64,000 nucleotides of DNA from Pseudopedobacter sp038243635 (GTDB taxonomy: Bacteria > Bacteroidota > Bacteroidia > Sphingobacteriales > Sphingobacteriaceae): assembly GCA_038243635.1 (NCBI GenBank), contig JBBSQW010000008.1, positions 1-64,000 on the forward strand, read 5' to 3'. Positions 26,007-35,582 of this stretch are shown piece by piece. The position numbers and the translations under genes are program-made. The notes beneath the pieces are model-generated. The model saw nothing but the letters and a program-made list of their open reading frames with translations, was not told the DNA's origin and ran no database searches. Positions within the stretch are counted from its first letter, which is position 1. Every line of letters begins with the position of its first letter.

Positions 26007-27403
26007 ATATTTTTGGTTCTCTTTATTAAATTAGTAATCATTGATTTATTGATAAATATAAAATAACTCAAACCCAAAAACGCTAGAATGATATTTATCA
26101 AATGATTTCCAAATAACGTAAATAAAATTATCCCAAAACTTAACGACATTAATATTCCGAACTTTTTAAAGGGAAAATTGAGATTAATCGTTTCTTTTGT
26201 TTGATGAATTCTGAGTGCTAACACGACCATAAAGCTTATCACCGATCCCCAACATGATGCATATAATCCGATCACAGGCATCAGGGTATATGCGATGATG
26301 ACATTAATTATCCCCCCTAAAAAACTAGTAAAAAATATACCTTTGGTGTTTTTACTTCTTAAGTATATGGCGCCATAATACCCAGCTAACGAAGAAAAAA
26401 CAACTGATAAATACAGTAATGGCATGTATTTGTAAGATTCATAAAACTTATGATCTACTAGAGCTTTAACCAAAAACTCTGATGTAGGTACCAAGATAAA
26501 GAGTAGCGAAAACTGCAGAGTCATATATCTATTAAAAATCTTAGTATTTTCACTGATATCATTTTTTTTATCTGTAATGGTATAGTCTTGCCAAGCCATG
26601 ATAAAAATAGAGTTCAATAAAATCATGATACTTGGAAACCGTGATGAGATGGCATAAATACCATTCATTTCTGTAGATAAGACTGCTAAAATTATAAATT
26701 TGTCAGAAGCGTTTATCAACCACCAGCTTATTTGATTGGGTATCAACGGCACCGAATAATTTGCCATTCTTTTCGCAATCTTTCCATTAAGAAAACTAAA
26801 GCTAAAAAAATCTCGAAAGTCGATTTTTATAATTAGATATAAAGTTGCTATCAGATTTGAGAAAATGATCGCATAGAACAATGAGTTTAATCCTAGTTTA
26901 AAATAGGCCAGAAGTATTGTGTTAAACAGTAGGAGAAATACAGAATTTACGATACCTGATATAGAAAAAAATTTATTTTTAGCAATGCCTCTTATAACAA
27001 ATTGAAAAAAAGTGAATAAAGAATTGGAAGCCACTAATAGAATTGCAATTAGCGGATCGAGAACTATATTAAATAACTTATAAAAAATTAAATATAAAAC
27101 TGCAAATAAAAAAATACCGATTAAATTGATAATTAGCCCAGTAAATATAACCCGCCTACTAATTTTTATCTTGCGGTTAAAATCTAACAACCATCTGTAG
27201 ACTCCATTCGAAATTTGAATGGTAAAGATCGGTACTAGTAAATTTAAGCCGGTAATAACCAAATCGTATATTCCTAAATCACTTTTCGTTAGATAAAATG
27301 ATATTATTGGAACAAGTAAAAAGGAGATTAATTTAGAGCTTACATTACCAATCGCATACACAAATGTGCTTTTAAGTAACGTATTTGCAGATGATTTAGA
27401 CAT
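26003..27403 (-). CDS. oligosaccharide flippase (Wzx-type)
   Basis: A 466-residue MOP-superfamily membrane protein with about 12 to 14 helices. The N terminus reads TFVYAIGNVSSKLISFLLVPII, the typical PST-family first helix. Loops are short and basic, as expected for a lipid-linked repeat-unit flippase. Together with the Wza/Wzc-like proteins and a Wzy candidate it makes the locus a Wzx/Wzy-dependent pathway. Confidence 0.9.
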   Translation of the reverse strand: MSKSSANTLLKSTFVYAIGNVSSKLISFLLVPIISFYLTKSDLGIYDLVITGLNLLVPIFTIQISNGVYRWLLDFNRKIKISRRVIFTGLIINLIGIFLFAVLYLIFYKLFNIVLDPLIAILLVASNSLFTFFQFVIRGIAKNKFFSISGIVNSVFLLLFNTILLAYFKLGLNSLFYAIIFSNLIATLYLIIKIDFRDFFSFSFLNGKIAKRMANYSVPLIPNQISWWLINASDKFIILAVLSTEMNGIYAISSRFPSIMILLNSIFIMAWQDYTITDKKNDISENTKIFNRYMTLQFSLLFILVPTSEFLVKALVDHKFYESYKYMPLLYLSVVFSSLAGYYGAIYLRSKNTKGIFFTSFLGGIINVIIAYTLMPVIGLYASCWGSVISFMVVLALRIHQTKETINLNFPFKKFGILMSLSFGIILFTLFGNHLINIILAFLGLSYFIFINKSMITNLIKRTKNI

Positions 27404-27567
27404 AATTAGCTTTAAGCCAGTAGATACTACTTTTCGAGTTTTTAAACATATCTACTAGCACTGTATCTTAAATTCTTGATAGATTGACAATAAATGCATC
27501 TACTATAAACACCCTTTTATCTCCATTAAAGTAATTTGTCGTGAACCGTTTTAATTTCAAAGATTTT

Positions 27568-28857
27568 CTATAATCGCGAATCGCACTCTTTTAGGATCCC
27601 TTTGACGTCGTAAATAATTGCTTTTTCTTTTTTTAACAGATCTAAATTTAAGTCTAAGAACTCTTTATGGGCAACCCCTAAAACAATCGCGTCAAATTTT
27701 TCTTTAGGTATTTCTGAAGTACTTTGGATACCGTATTCATGTTCTACTTCTTCTGAGTTAGCCCAAGGATCGTAAGTGGTTATTTCAACTCCATAATCTT
27801 TTAACGCAGCAATAACGTCTACAATCTTGGTATTTCTTACATCTGGACAGTTCTCTTTAAAAGTAATCCCCAGCATTAAAATTTTAGCATTTTTTACCGG
27901 AATCTCTTTCTTGATCATGCATTTTACAACCTGAGACGCTACATATTGCCCCATAGAATCGTTTAGTCTTCTACCAGCTAAGATGATTTCTGGGTGGTAG
28001 CCATACTCTTGCGCCTTTTGAGCCAAATAATAAGGATCGACGCCAATGCAATGCCCACCAACTAAGCCGGGTTTAAAAGGAAGAAAATTCCACTTAGTCC
28101 CTGCCGCTTCTAATACATCATGGGTGTTGATGTTCATTAAATTAAAAATCTTAGCCAATTCGTTCACAAAAGCAATATTGATATCACGTTGCGAATTTTC
28201 AATCACTTTCGCAGCTTCCGCTACTTTAATTGTAGGCGCCAAATGTGTACCTGCGATGATCACGGATTTATATAAGTCGTCAACTATTTTTCCAACTTCT
28301 GGCGTAGAGCCAGCTGTTACTTTTAATATCTTTTCTACAGTATGTTCCTTATCACCAGGATTAATGCGTTCTGGGGAATAGCCTGCGAAAAAATCAACAT
28401 TGAATTTTAGTCCAGATATTTTTTCTAATACAGGCACACACTCCTCTTCAGTAACTCCAGGATAAACAGTAGATTCATAAATTACGATGTCGCCTTTTTT
28501 TAAGGCTTTGCCTACGGTTTCACTTGATTTATATAAAGGGGTTAAATCTGGTCTGTTGTTTTTATCGACCGGAGTAGGGACTGTAACGATGTAGACATTA
28601 CAGTTTTTAAGGTCGTTTAAATCTGCCGAGCAGTAAAGTCCATTTGTATCGGATGGTTGTGCAACCAAAACGGCTTGCAATACTTCGTCTGACACTTCTA
28701 GTGTGAAATCAGTTCCAGCGTTTAAGCCGTTGATTCTTTTTTGGTTAATGTCGAAACCTACGACCGGATATTTGGTCGCAAATAAGCGGGCTAAAGGTAA
28801 ACCCACATAGCCTAGGCCAATGACCGCTATTTTTGTTGGGGTTGAATTATTTTCCAT
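27568..28857 (-). CDS. tviB: nucleotide-sugar dehydrogenase (TviB/WbpO-like)
   Basis: A 429-residue UDP-sugar 6-dehydrogenase. Rossmann motif VIGLGYVGLPLARLF near residue 10, STVYPGVTEE near 128, and the catalytic cysteine in GGHCIGVDPYYLA near 265. The PGVTEEECVPVLE and RRLNDSMGQYVA segments match the TviB/WbpO subgroup that oxidises UDP-GlcNAc or UDP-GalNAc to the uronic acid. The next gene encodes the matching 4-epimerase, so the product is likely UDP-GalNAcA. The subgroup assignment is by motif memory and is not certain. Confidence 0.88.
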   Translation of the reverse strand: MENNSTPTKIAVIGLGYVGLPLARLFATKYPVVGFDINQKRINGLNAGTDFTLEVSDEVLQAVLVAQPSDTNGLYCSADLNDLKNCNVYIVTVPTPVDKNNRPDLTPLYKSSETVGKALKKGDIVIYESTVYPGVTEEECVPVLEKISGLKFNVDFFAGYSPERINPGDKEHTVEKILKVTAGSTPEVGKIVDDLYKSVIIAGTHLAPTIKVAEAAKVIENSQRDINIAFVNELAKIFNLMNINTHDVLEAAGTKWNFLPFKPGLVGGHCIGVDPYYLAQKAQEYGYHPEIILAGRRLNDSMGQYVASQVVKCMIKKEIPVKNAKILMLGITFKENCPDVRNTKIVDVIAALKDYGVEITTYDPWANSEEVEHEYGIQSTSEIPKEKFDAIVLGVAHKEFLDLNLDLLKKEKAIIYDVKGILKECDSRL

Positions 28858-28895
28858 ATCGTGTTTTTAAAGATTTTGGTTGTGAGGCCTAAGAA

Positions 28896-29906
28896 TTATG
28901 ATTTGAGATTTTCCCAATACCAAGCTAATGATTCATTTAAACCTGCTTGAATGGTGTGTGTTGGTTTGTAACCTAATAATCTTTCTGCTTTTACGATGCT
29001 GGCTAAGGAGTGTGGGATATCGCCGGCCCTATTTGGTCCGTGTTCAACTTCAACGGCAGCAATTTTCGCATCGTACATAGTCAGACCGTCCTTTAAGTAT
29101 TGCACCAATTGATTTAGCGTGGTACGGTCACCCACTGCGGTATTGTACACCGTATTGATGGCTTCAGCGTTTTCAGTGGTCATCGCTTTTTCATTCATTT
29201 GGATCACATTGTCTATATAAGTAAAGTCTCGTGAATAGTCACCACCTCCATTAATCACAGGGCTTCCATAGTTCATAAACTGCATCACAAATTTCGGAAT
29301 CACGGCTGCGTAAGCACCTTTTGGATCTTGCCTTCTGCCAAAAACATTGAAATAACGCAAGCCGATACATTCTAAACCGTAGGTCTTCGCGAAAATATCA
29401 GCATAAAGCTCATTTACATATTTGGTAATGGCATAAGGGGATAAAGGTTTACCAATAACGTCCTCTACTTTTGGCAATCCTTTCGAGTCACCATAAGTGG
29501 AAGAGCTCGCCGCGTAAACAAAACGTCTTACCTTCGCATCGCGAGCGGCTATCAACATGTTTAAAAAACCCGACACGTTGACATCGTTGGTAGTAATGGG
29601 GTCCTGAATGGAACGTGGCACAGAGCCTAGAGCGGCTTGGTGCAATAAGAAATCTACATCGTTAGTGGCTTGGTGACAATCGCCTAAATTACGGATGTCG
29701 CCTTCTATCAATTCGTAATTAGGGTTGGATAGAAATGATTTAATATTGTGGCGATGACCTGTTGCAAAATTATCCAAACAACGCACCGAGTAACCTTTTT
29801 GCAAAAAATACTCAGTTAGGTTGGAACCAATAAAACCCGCTCCTCCCGTTATTAAAATCTTTGGAGTTTTGCCATTAATGGCAATACGTTCATTAGTATT
29901 TATCAT
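28896..29906 (-). CDS. tviC: UDP-N-acetylhexosamine 4-epimerase (TviC/WbpP-like)
   Basis: A 336-residue extended SDR. TGGAGFIGSNLTEYFL forms the NAD-binding motif near residue 20. The catalytic pair is seen as AASSSTYGD (Ser/Thr) and YAITKYVNELYAD (YxxxK) near 155. The GLRYFNVFGRRQDP motif is typical of GalE-like enzymes; the SRDFTYIDNV segment fits the TviC/WbpP group. With TviB it would interconvert and oxidise UDP-GlcNAc to UDP-GalNAcA. The 38-bp spacing to tviB suggests an operon. Confidence 0.88.
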   Translation of the reverse strand: MINTNERIAINGKTPKILITGGAGFIGSNLTEYFLQKGYSVRCLDNFATGHRHNIKSFLSNPNYELIEGDIRNLGDCHQATNDVDFLLHQAALGSVPRSIQDPITTNDVNVSGFLNMLIAARDAKVRRFVYAASSSTYGDSKGLPKVEDVIGKPLSPYAITKYVNELYADIFAKTYGLECIGLRYFNVFGRRQDPKGAYAAVIPKFVMQFMNYGSPVINGGGDYSRDFTYIDNVIQMNEKAMTTENAEAINTVYNTAVGDRTTLNQLVQYLKDGLTMYDAKIAAVEVEHGPNRAGDIPHSLASIVKAERLLGYKPTHTIQAGLNESLAWYWENLKS

Positions 29907-29921
29907 GTTGATTAGAATATG

Positions 29922-32303
29922 CTAAAATCTTTTGGTAATATTTTTAAAAAAACTTCCTAACGTAACGCTAGTTTTTGACACGTCATCCGAATAGTACCCG
30001 TACCCGTACCCGTATTTGCCACCCATCTTTACTCCGTTTAGTATTACATTCAACTTAGGAAACCTATTTCCAAAACGTAACTGCTCTAAATTTTTAATCT
30101 GATGTTTAAAAGTAACGTTCTGACGTATCAAATAAATAGTTGCATCTGTTAACCGAGCTAGGATCTGCGCATCTGTAACCAGACCTACTGGAGGACTATC
30201 AATCAAGATCTCATCAAAATTGACTCTTAAGTAAGCCAACAAGTCTTCCATTTCTGTTTGGATCAACAGTTCTGAAGGATTTGGTGGAATAGGGCCGGAT
30301 CCGATTACGTAGAAATTAGGGTTAATCTCGGTCTGTTTAACAATTTCATTGATGCTCGCTTTACCGATGAGATAATTGCTTAATCCAGTTTTATTATTTA
30401 ATGCTAAATATTGGCTTACTTTAGGTTTCCGCAAATCTAGTTCCAACAACACGGTCTTTTTACCAGAAATAGCCATCGCTACTGCTATATTAGATGCTAC
30501 AAAAGACTTACCCTCGCCACTCATACTTGAAGTGAATAAGGTGACGTTTCCTACACCCGCTTGTTGTTTGCCACGCAGAAATTGCATGTTGGTACGTATT
30601 GCTCTAAATTGTTCGGCAATTGCCTTTCTACTATTTCCCGTGACCACAATGGCTTCAGAACCTTCTTCAAGTAAGACTTGAGCCAAAATTGGAGTCTCGG
30701 TCAATTTTATAATGTCATTTGATCCCTTTACTTTAACGTTCAAAAGGTCCTTCGCATAAACATAGCCCATCGGTAATATCAAGCCAAGTAATAATGCTCC
30801 TAAAAAAATGATTTGCCTTTTAGGCTTTATCGGCTTACCAATAGCAAAAGCCGGGTCTACAATCCGAGTATCGGCAACGGCAGAAGCGTAAGACAGCGCT
30901 GCTTCCTCCTTTTTCTGCAATAAATACAAATAGATGGTTTCTTTGATGGATTTTTTGCGCTCTAGCCCAATCAACTGTCGCTCTTTGCCTGGAACGGTTC
31001 TAATAGCACTCTGTATTTGGGACTCATTACCTTGTAACGCTTTCTTAGTATTGCTAACGGTTTGGTAAATATTCTCTACACTTGACTTAATTCCCGCCCT
31101 AAGTGTTTCCACCTGACTTTCAATTGGCAAAAGCCTTGGATTGTTTTCTCCAGTTGTAGCAATAAGATTGTCTTTCTGCAATTGCAACTGCCCTAATTGA
31201 TTAATTTGCCCTAGCAAGGTTGGGTCTTCTATCCCTAAAGTACTGGGTAATTTTTCTCCTGCACTCTTAGAGTTGACGTATCTTCTGATATCCTGTATCA
31301 CAGAAAGTTTTAAATTTACTTCGCTCAACTTTGCATCGTTAACTTTGACATTCTCTAAAAATACACTTGCATCATTACTTAAGTCGGTTAAGCCCCGTTC
31401 GCTCTTGTAAAGTTCTACATCCTTTTCAGCATCTGTCAACTCCCCACTAATCAACTTCGCTCTCAGGTCAATAAAATCCATGGTGCTTTGCGTAGTACGA
31501 TTTTTATCTGTTAATGCGGCTTCATTATACACCTGAACCAGCGTGTTCAAAATTGCTTTGCCTCGTTCAGGTACTGTACTTTCAAAAGTTAAATTTAATA
31601 CCGTAGATTGCTTACTTGCGATTGTTACGGTCAGCTTTTTTAAATAATCATCTACCACCAACTGCGGGTCTTTCAGACCTAAAAAAATAGGCCCTGAGTT
31701 TTGGCTTACCCATTTGTTAAACTTTTTATTACGCTTGATGTTAAATACACCAAATATATTTTTTTGGATTGAATCTAACCTTCCAATTTCTTGCTCGCCA
31801 CTTTCAGGTTCTAATAGCTTATAGGTATTTAAGCTTGGGAAAGTAAGATTTAAGGTTTTACCATACCAAAGGCTATCCATTTGAACCACGCCAATATCTA
31901 CAGGTTTGTTTTTATAGATATCAACCTCAATCACTCTGCCCTCAATGTGGTAATTGAGCATAAGATTTAACCTTTTTACTACCCTCGTCATTAAAGTTTT
32001 AGACTTTAAGATTTCTATTTCATTATCCACCGTTTTGGAACTGCCAAAAATATCCAGATCAGCCAAAATATCGCCTCCGGGTATAGGAGACTTTTTCTCG
32101 TCTTTAATCAGCAAAACACTGTTAACTGCATACACATCTTGGGTGTAACGCAGGTAGAAAAACGCAGTTGTTAAACACAGTAACACGCCTAGTACAAAAA
32201 TTGGCCAGTGAAAAATGTATTTGTCCAGAATTTCCCGCACATTGATGGGTTGGTCTCCGTCTTCTAACGAATCATTAAAGTTATTATGCTCTTCGGTATT
32301 CAT
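29922..32303 (-). CDS. wzc: polysaccharide co-polymerase and tyrosine autokinase (Wzc-like)
   Basis: A 793-residue inner-membrane protein. A Wzz-type region with a first helix (WPIFVLGVLLCLTTAFFYL, about 34-52) is followed by a long periplasmic coiled-coil part. A second helix (QIIFLGALLLGLILPMGYVYA region, about 505-525) precedes the cytoplasmic BY-kinase: Walker A SSMSGEGKSF near 590, Walker A' LLELDLRKPK, and Walker B EILIDSPPVG. The C terminus has a tyrosine cluster (GGKYGYGYGYYSDD), the expected autophosphorylation tail. It would control chain length and export with the Wza-like protein; the phosphatase at 33195 is the likely antagonist. Confidence 0.93.
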   Translation of the reverse strand: MNTEEHNNFNDSLEDGDQPINVREILDKYIFHWPIFVLGVLLCLTTAFFYLRYTQDVYAVNSVLLIKDEKKSPIPGGDILADLDIFGSSKTVDNEIEILKSKTLMTRVVKRLNLMLNYHIEGRVIEVDIYKNKPVDIGVVQMDSLWYGKTLNLTFPSLNTYKLLEPESGEQEIGRLDSIQKNIFGVFNIKRNKKFNKWVSQNSGPIFLGLKDPQLVVDDYLKKLTVTIASKQSTVLNLTFESTVPERGKAILNTLVQVYNEAALTDKNRTTQSTMDFIDLRAKLISGELTDAEKDVELYKSERGLTDLSNDASVFLENVKVNDAKLSEVNLKLSVIQDIRRYVNSKSAGEKLPSTLGIEDPTLLGQINQLGQLQLQKDNLIATTGENNPRLLPIESQVETLRAGIKSSVENIYQTVSNTKKALQGNESQIQSAIRTVPGKERQLIGLERKKSIKETIYLYLLQKKEEAALSYASAVADTRIVDPAFAIGKPIKPKRQIIFLGALLLGLILPMGYVYAKDLLNVKVKGSNDIIKLTETPILAQVLLEEGSEAIVVTGNSRKAIAEQFRAIRTNMQFLRGKQQAGVGNVTLFTSSMSGEGKSFVASNIAVAMAISGKKTVLLELDLRKPKVSQYLALNNKTGLSNYLIGKASINEIVKQTEINPNFYVIGSGPIPPNPSELLIQTEMEDLLAYLRVNFDEILIDSPPVGLVTDAQILARLTDATIYLIRQNVTFKHQIKNLEQLRFGNRFPKLNVILNGVKMGGKYGYGYGYYSDDVSKTSVTLGSFFKNITKRF

Positions 32304-32312
32304 TCAAATATT

Positions 32313-33077
32313 TTATAAACGGGTAATTAATAAAGCAATCACAGAAAGAGCAGAAATGATAAGACTTACGTTTCTATACCTAGAATCTACACTAGCATAT
32401 TTTGCGGCACTAGGGGTAACCACCAAGACATCGTTGTTCTGCAAATAATAATAAGGCGATTGAAGTAACTCTTTGCTTTGAAGGTTTAAACGAATTTCCT
32501 GTCTTTTGCCTTGACTTTCTCTCAACAACAACACATCGTTTCTTTTGGCGGTTATGGTCAAGTCGCCAGCCAGACCTAAAGCTTCTAATACAGTGATTCG
32601 CTCGCTTTGTACGGGGTAAACACCAGCCCGAACCACATCCCCTAAAACCGAAATTTTAAAGTTTACCAAGCGTAAATTTATCACTGGCTTGGTTAAAAAG
32701 CTTCCTTCCTGTAGTTTGTTGGCAATTAACGTTCGAGCTTCTACGGTACTAAGGTCTAATACATTTACCGCACCCAAGTAAGGCAGTTGCACATTGCCCG
32801 TCTCATCTACAATATAACCATTTGGCGAAGTGTTTGGAACTGGACTAGTTGCTTGCGCTCCAATGTTCCCTAAATTGAAATACGCATCAGATTGCGCATC
32901 TAAACTGCTAACAGTAATAGATAATATATCGCTTTTTTGAATTTTTAAAACACTTTGGTTTTGTATATCGGAAGGGATTTCGCTTGGTTTGAGATCTATA
33001 AGATAGGGAATGGTCTCGTATTTAATGCCACAGCTACTCATTAAAATGGAGATGATTGCAAAATAAATATATTTCAT
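32313..33077 (-). CDS. wza: polysaccharide export lipoprotein (Wza-like)
   Basis: A 254-residue outer-membrane lipoprotein: signal MKYIYFAIISILMSSC with lipid-modified Cys 16. A Poly_export domain (IQKSDILSITVSSLDAQS, about 45-135) is followed by an SLBB-type domain (ISVLGDVVRAGVYPV near 165). The end is a hydrophobic segment (SLIISALSVIALLITRL). I chose the ATG at 33077 because it gives a proper lipoprotein signal; the longer frame to 33188 runs through the promoter region. It is first in the large minus-strand capsule operon. Confidence 0.9.
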   Translation of the reverse strand: MKYIYFAIISILMSSCGIKYETIPYLIDLKPSEIPSDIQNQSVLKIQKSDILSITVSSLDAQSDAYFNLGNIGAQATSPVPNTSPNGYIVDETGNVQLPYLGAVNVLDLSTVEARTLIANKLQEGSFLTKPVINLRLVNFKISVLGDVVRAGVYPVQSERITVLEALGLAGDLTITAKRNDVLLLRESQGKRQEIRLNLQSKELLQSPYYYLQNNDVLVVTPSAAKYASVDSRYRNVSLIISALSVIALLITRL

Positions 33078-33129
33078 ATTGTTGATAGTAAGCCCGATAG
33101 ATAGTCGATGAAAAATTATAAATTGACCG

Positions 33130-33137
33130 CAAAAGTA
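33130..33137 (-). promoter_or_regulatory. candidate -7 element of the capsule operon promoter
   Basis: The minus strand reads TACTTTTG, a full match to the Bacteroidota -7 consensus TAnnTTTG, about 53 bp upstream of the Wza-like start. A T-rich stretch lies about 15-22 bases further upstream at the -33 position, without a perfect TTTG. Start-site mapping is lacking. Confidence 0.45.
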
Positions 33138-33194
33138 GGGAAATTTATTAATAAAAACATTTGAATTATTTACATTTGAACCAAACACTTAAAA

Positions 33195-33920
33195 ATGCTA
33201 TTTTTTAAAAAGCGTAAAAATCCAACAGCAAACTTCTCAGTACTAGGGGCTGATATGCATTCGCACTTGGTTCCAGGGATTGATGATGGCGCTCAGAACT
33301 GTGCTGAAAGTGTTGAGCTTATCAAGGGGTTGCAAGATTTAGGATTTTCAAAACTGTACACCACACCACACAGTATGCAGGATATTCATCCCAATACAAA
33401 AGAAAGTCTCACAAACGCGTACAACACCTTAAATCCTCAAAATCTCGACGGAATACAGCTTTCCCTTTCCTCTGAATATTACCTTGATGAACATTTCCAG
33501 CATTTGTCAGATACCAACCAGCTTATGCCACTTCCCGGCAATAGGCTACTGATGGAGTTTAGCCAGATTGCTCGTCCATTTAATTTAAAAGAGGCTTTTT
33601 TTGATTTAGCCATTAGAGGTTATCAAGTTATTTTGGCCCATCCTGAGCGTTATTTGTTTTTCCACAAAAACTTCGATGATTTTACACGCTTAAAGGACAT
33701 TGGCTTGGAGTTTCAAGTTAACGCCCTTTCATTGAGTGACCATTACGGAAAAAACATTAGAGCAATGGCAGAGAAACTGATTGACCATAAACTGATTGAT
33801 TTTATAGGTACAGATATCCACCGTAAAGAACACTTAGCGCTGCTAAAAGAAATTCCGAATACTAAATATTACAACAAGCTTATCGATAGTGGTTTGGTAA
33901 AGAATAAAGAGTTGCTTTAG
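33195..33920 (+). CDS. tyrosine-protein phosphatase of the CpsB/YwqE PHP family
   Basis: A 241-residue metal-dependent phosphatase of the PHP superfamily. It shows the metal-binding opening DMHSHLVPGIDDGAQ near residue 20, TTPHSM near 57, AHPERYLFF near 148, and FIGTDIHRKEH near 208. It should dephosphorylate the C-terminal tyrosine cluster of the Wzc-like kinase, allowing cycles of capsule polymerisation and export. It diverges from the Wza-like gene across a 117-bp shared promoter region. Confidence 0.92.
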   Translation: MLFFKKRKNPTANFSVLGADMHSHLVPGIDDGAQNCAESVELIKGLQDLGFSKLYTTPHSMQDIHPNTKESLTNAYNTLNPQNLDGIQLSLSSEYYLDEHFQHLSDTNQLMPLPGNRLLMEFSQIARPFNLKEAFFDLAIRGYQVILAHPERYLFFHKNFDDFTRLKDIGLEFQVNALSLSDHYGKNIRAMAEKLIDHKLIDFIGTDIHRKEHLALLKEIPNTKYYNKLIDSGLVKNKELL

Positions 33921-33977
33921 GGGATTGGTATTAATGCAGTTTTTTATTTAGTTTTCTTGCGTGGTGCTTCTGCGTAA

Positions 33978-34949
33978 ATGGGCGGGAGAATTTTGAAATT
34001 TATGGATGCTTCGTTGGTGATTATTTATGTAAGCCCCACATCCAAACCAATTTTAGGTATAGAAGCAGGTTTTTTTATTGGGAAAAATGCGTTTGATTTC
34101 ATACATGAGGATGATAAAGCACTTGGTTTTAGTCACTTTGCAACATTGCCTCTCCATAAAAGTGTTGCACTTGCGCCATTTAGGTTTATAAACGCTACAA
34201 ATCAGCTCCGATGGATAGAATCAATTCTTACAAATATGAAAGATGATCCAGACGTTGGAGGTGTAATAGTGAACTCTAGGGATGTAACCGAGCGAATAGA
34301 AAATGAAATTAAAATGATGGAGAGTATCGATCGCTATAATATCGTTTCAAAAGCAACAAGTGAGGCAATTTGGGACTGGGACGTTATACGTGGTGATGTA
34401 TACTGGAATAAGGGAATCAAAGGAATATTTGGGTACGACGGAAATTCTTTTTCTAAAGAATGGTGGTATCAAAAAATCCATCCTGACTATACTAACAGAG
34501 TAGTTCGCAAGGTCGAATCTGTTATTAGCAAAAAGAAATCGCGGTTTGAAAGTGAGTTTAGGTTTTTATGCGCAAACGGTGTATACAAACATGTGCTTAA
34601 CAGGGGATTTATTATATTTAATAAAGCAAAGGAACCACTTAGAGTGATTGGGGCAATGCAGGACATAACAGATCGGGTTAATTATACACAGGCGATTGAA
34701 GAAAAAAATAGGATGTTGAAAGATATAGCCTGGACACAATCTCACATTGTTAGAACGCCTGTGGCTAGAATTTTAGGCCTCCTTGATTTACTGGATGGAA
34801 GTGAAAACGCACAAGTAAGGAAAGATGTGACCAATTACTTAAAAATTTCTGCACAAGAATTAGATTCAATCGTGAGAGGGATAGCCAAAAAAACAGAAAT
34901 TTGTAAAACGACTTTTACTTTACGGCGTTTGCCTAAAGAATCCTATTAA
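33978..34949 (+). CDS. PAS-domain protein with a lone HisKA-like tail
   Basis: A 323-residue soluble protein. Two PAS-type domains are visible: about 8-108 (ending VIVNSRDVTERIENE) and about 118-240 (AIWDWDVIRGDVYWNKGI to AMQDITDRVNY). The tail has an H-box-like helix, WTQSHIVRTPVARILGLLDL, followed by a second helix, then ends. There is no HATPase_c domain, so it cannot be a complete histidine kinase. Such short forms recur in Bacteroidota. An internal ATG at 34002 is an alternative start. The DNA around the start (33988-34010) resembles part of the repeat at 35.6 kb. Confidence 0.75.
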   Translation: MGGRILKFMDASLVIIYVSPTSKPILGIEAGFFIGKNAFDFIHEDDKALGFSHFATLPLHKSVALAPFRFINATNQLRWIESILTNMKDDPDVGGVIVNSRDVTERIENEIKMMESIDRYNIVSKATSEAIWDWDVIRGDVYWNKGIKGIFGYDGNSFSKEWWYQKIHPDYTNRVVRKVESVISKKKSRFESEFRFLCANGVYKHVLNRGFIIFNKAKEPLRVIGAMQDITDRVNYTQAIEEKNRMLKDIAWTQSHIVRTPVARILGLLDLLDGSENAQVRKDVTNYLKISAQELDSIVRGIAKKTEICKTTFTLRRLPKESY

Positions 34950-34990
34950 ATCTTTATTAGTTTAATCGTTAATGAAAAAAACTCGGCGAA

Positions 34991-35479
34991 TCAATCTAGA
35001 CACAAATCTTCAATTACAATCCTAAAATCCGGATATTGACTTGCCAAATCATCTTTCTTCGCCATTTCAAAATCGTTAAAATCAAAACCTGGTGCAACTG
35101 TGCAACTAACTAATGCGAAACCTTTTTTGTTTTTTACCTGAGATGCAAACCAACAATTTGCCGGGATGGTAGCCTGTAAAAACGCTCCGTTCTCCAAGTC
35201 TTTCCCGAGGTCTATCATTTTTAAATTACCATCAACAATCACACTAATTTCTATAGCGTCACCCTCATGATGGAACCAAAGTTCGTCTGATTTTATGCGG
35301 TGGAAGTGGGATTTTTGATTATCGTTTAGCAGGAAGAAAATTGCTGTGCTGATGTTTCGTTGGTTGCCTTCACTGTTTTGGATGGAATTTTTGCAGCGGT
35401 AAGTTTCTACAAAGAAACCACCTTCGGGGTGAGTGGTTAGGTTAAGTTTGGTTATATAATATTGAGCGTCTTTGTTCAT
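34991..35479 (-). CDS. cupin domain protein (DUF985)
   Basis: A 162-residue single cupin. The opening THPEGGFFVETYR and the strand motifs SHFHRIKSDELWFHHEGD (metal-ligand-like His/His/Glu) and APGFDFNDFEMA are typical of DUF985 proteins. The family function is unknown; some members have been suggested to act as sugar isomerases or as metal-binding proteins. It stands alone at the edge of a repeat-rich gap. Confidence 0.88.
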   Translation of the reverse strand: MNKDAQYYITKLNLTTHPEGGFFVETYRCKNSIQNSEGNQRNISTAIFFLLNDNQKSHFHRIKSDELWFHHEGDAIEISVIVDGNLKMIDLGKDLENGAFLQATIPANCWFASQVKNKKGFALVSCTVAPGFDFNDFEMAKKDDLASQYPDFRIVIEDLCLD

Positions 35480-35582
35480 CGTGGAATTTTGTCAAAAATA
35501 TAATTTTATCTCGGATTTGCTAAAGCATAAACCTTGGTTGAACTTTAATATTCCTTTGCCGGATGAGGAAACGAAGCTGGTA
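35480..35582. other. left part of a 1-kb gene-free gap
   Basis: No called gene. A plus-strand frame from GTG 35481 to TAA 35630 encodes 49 residues with plausible protein character in its first part (LKHKPWLNFNIPLPDEE), but it runs into the repeat. It may be a fragment of an older gene cut by the repeat, or chance. Confidence 0.35.
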
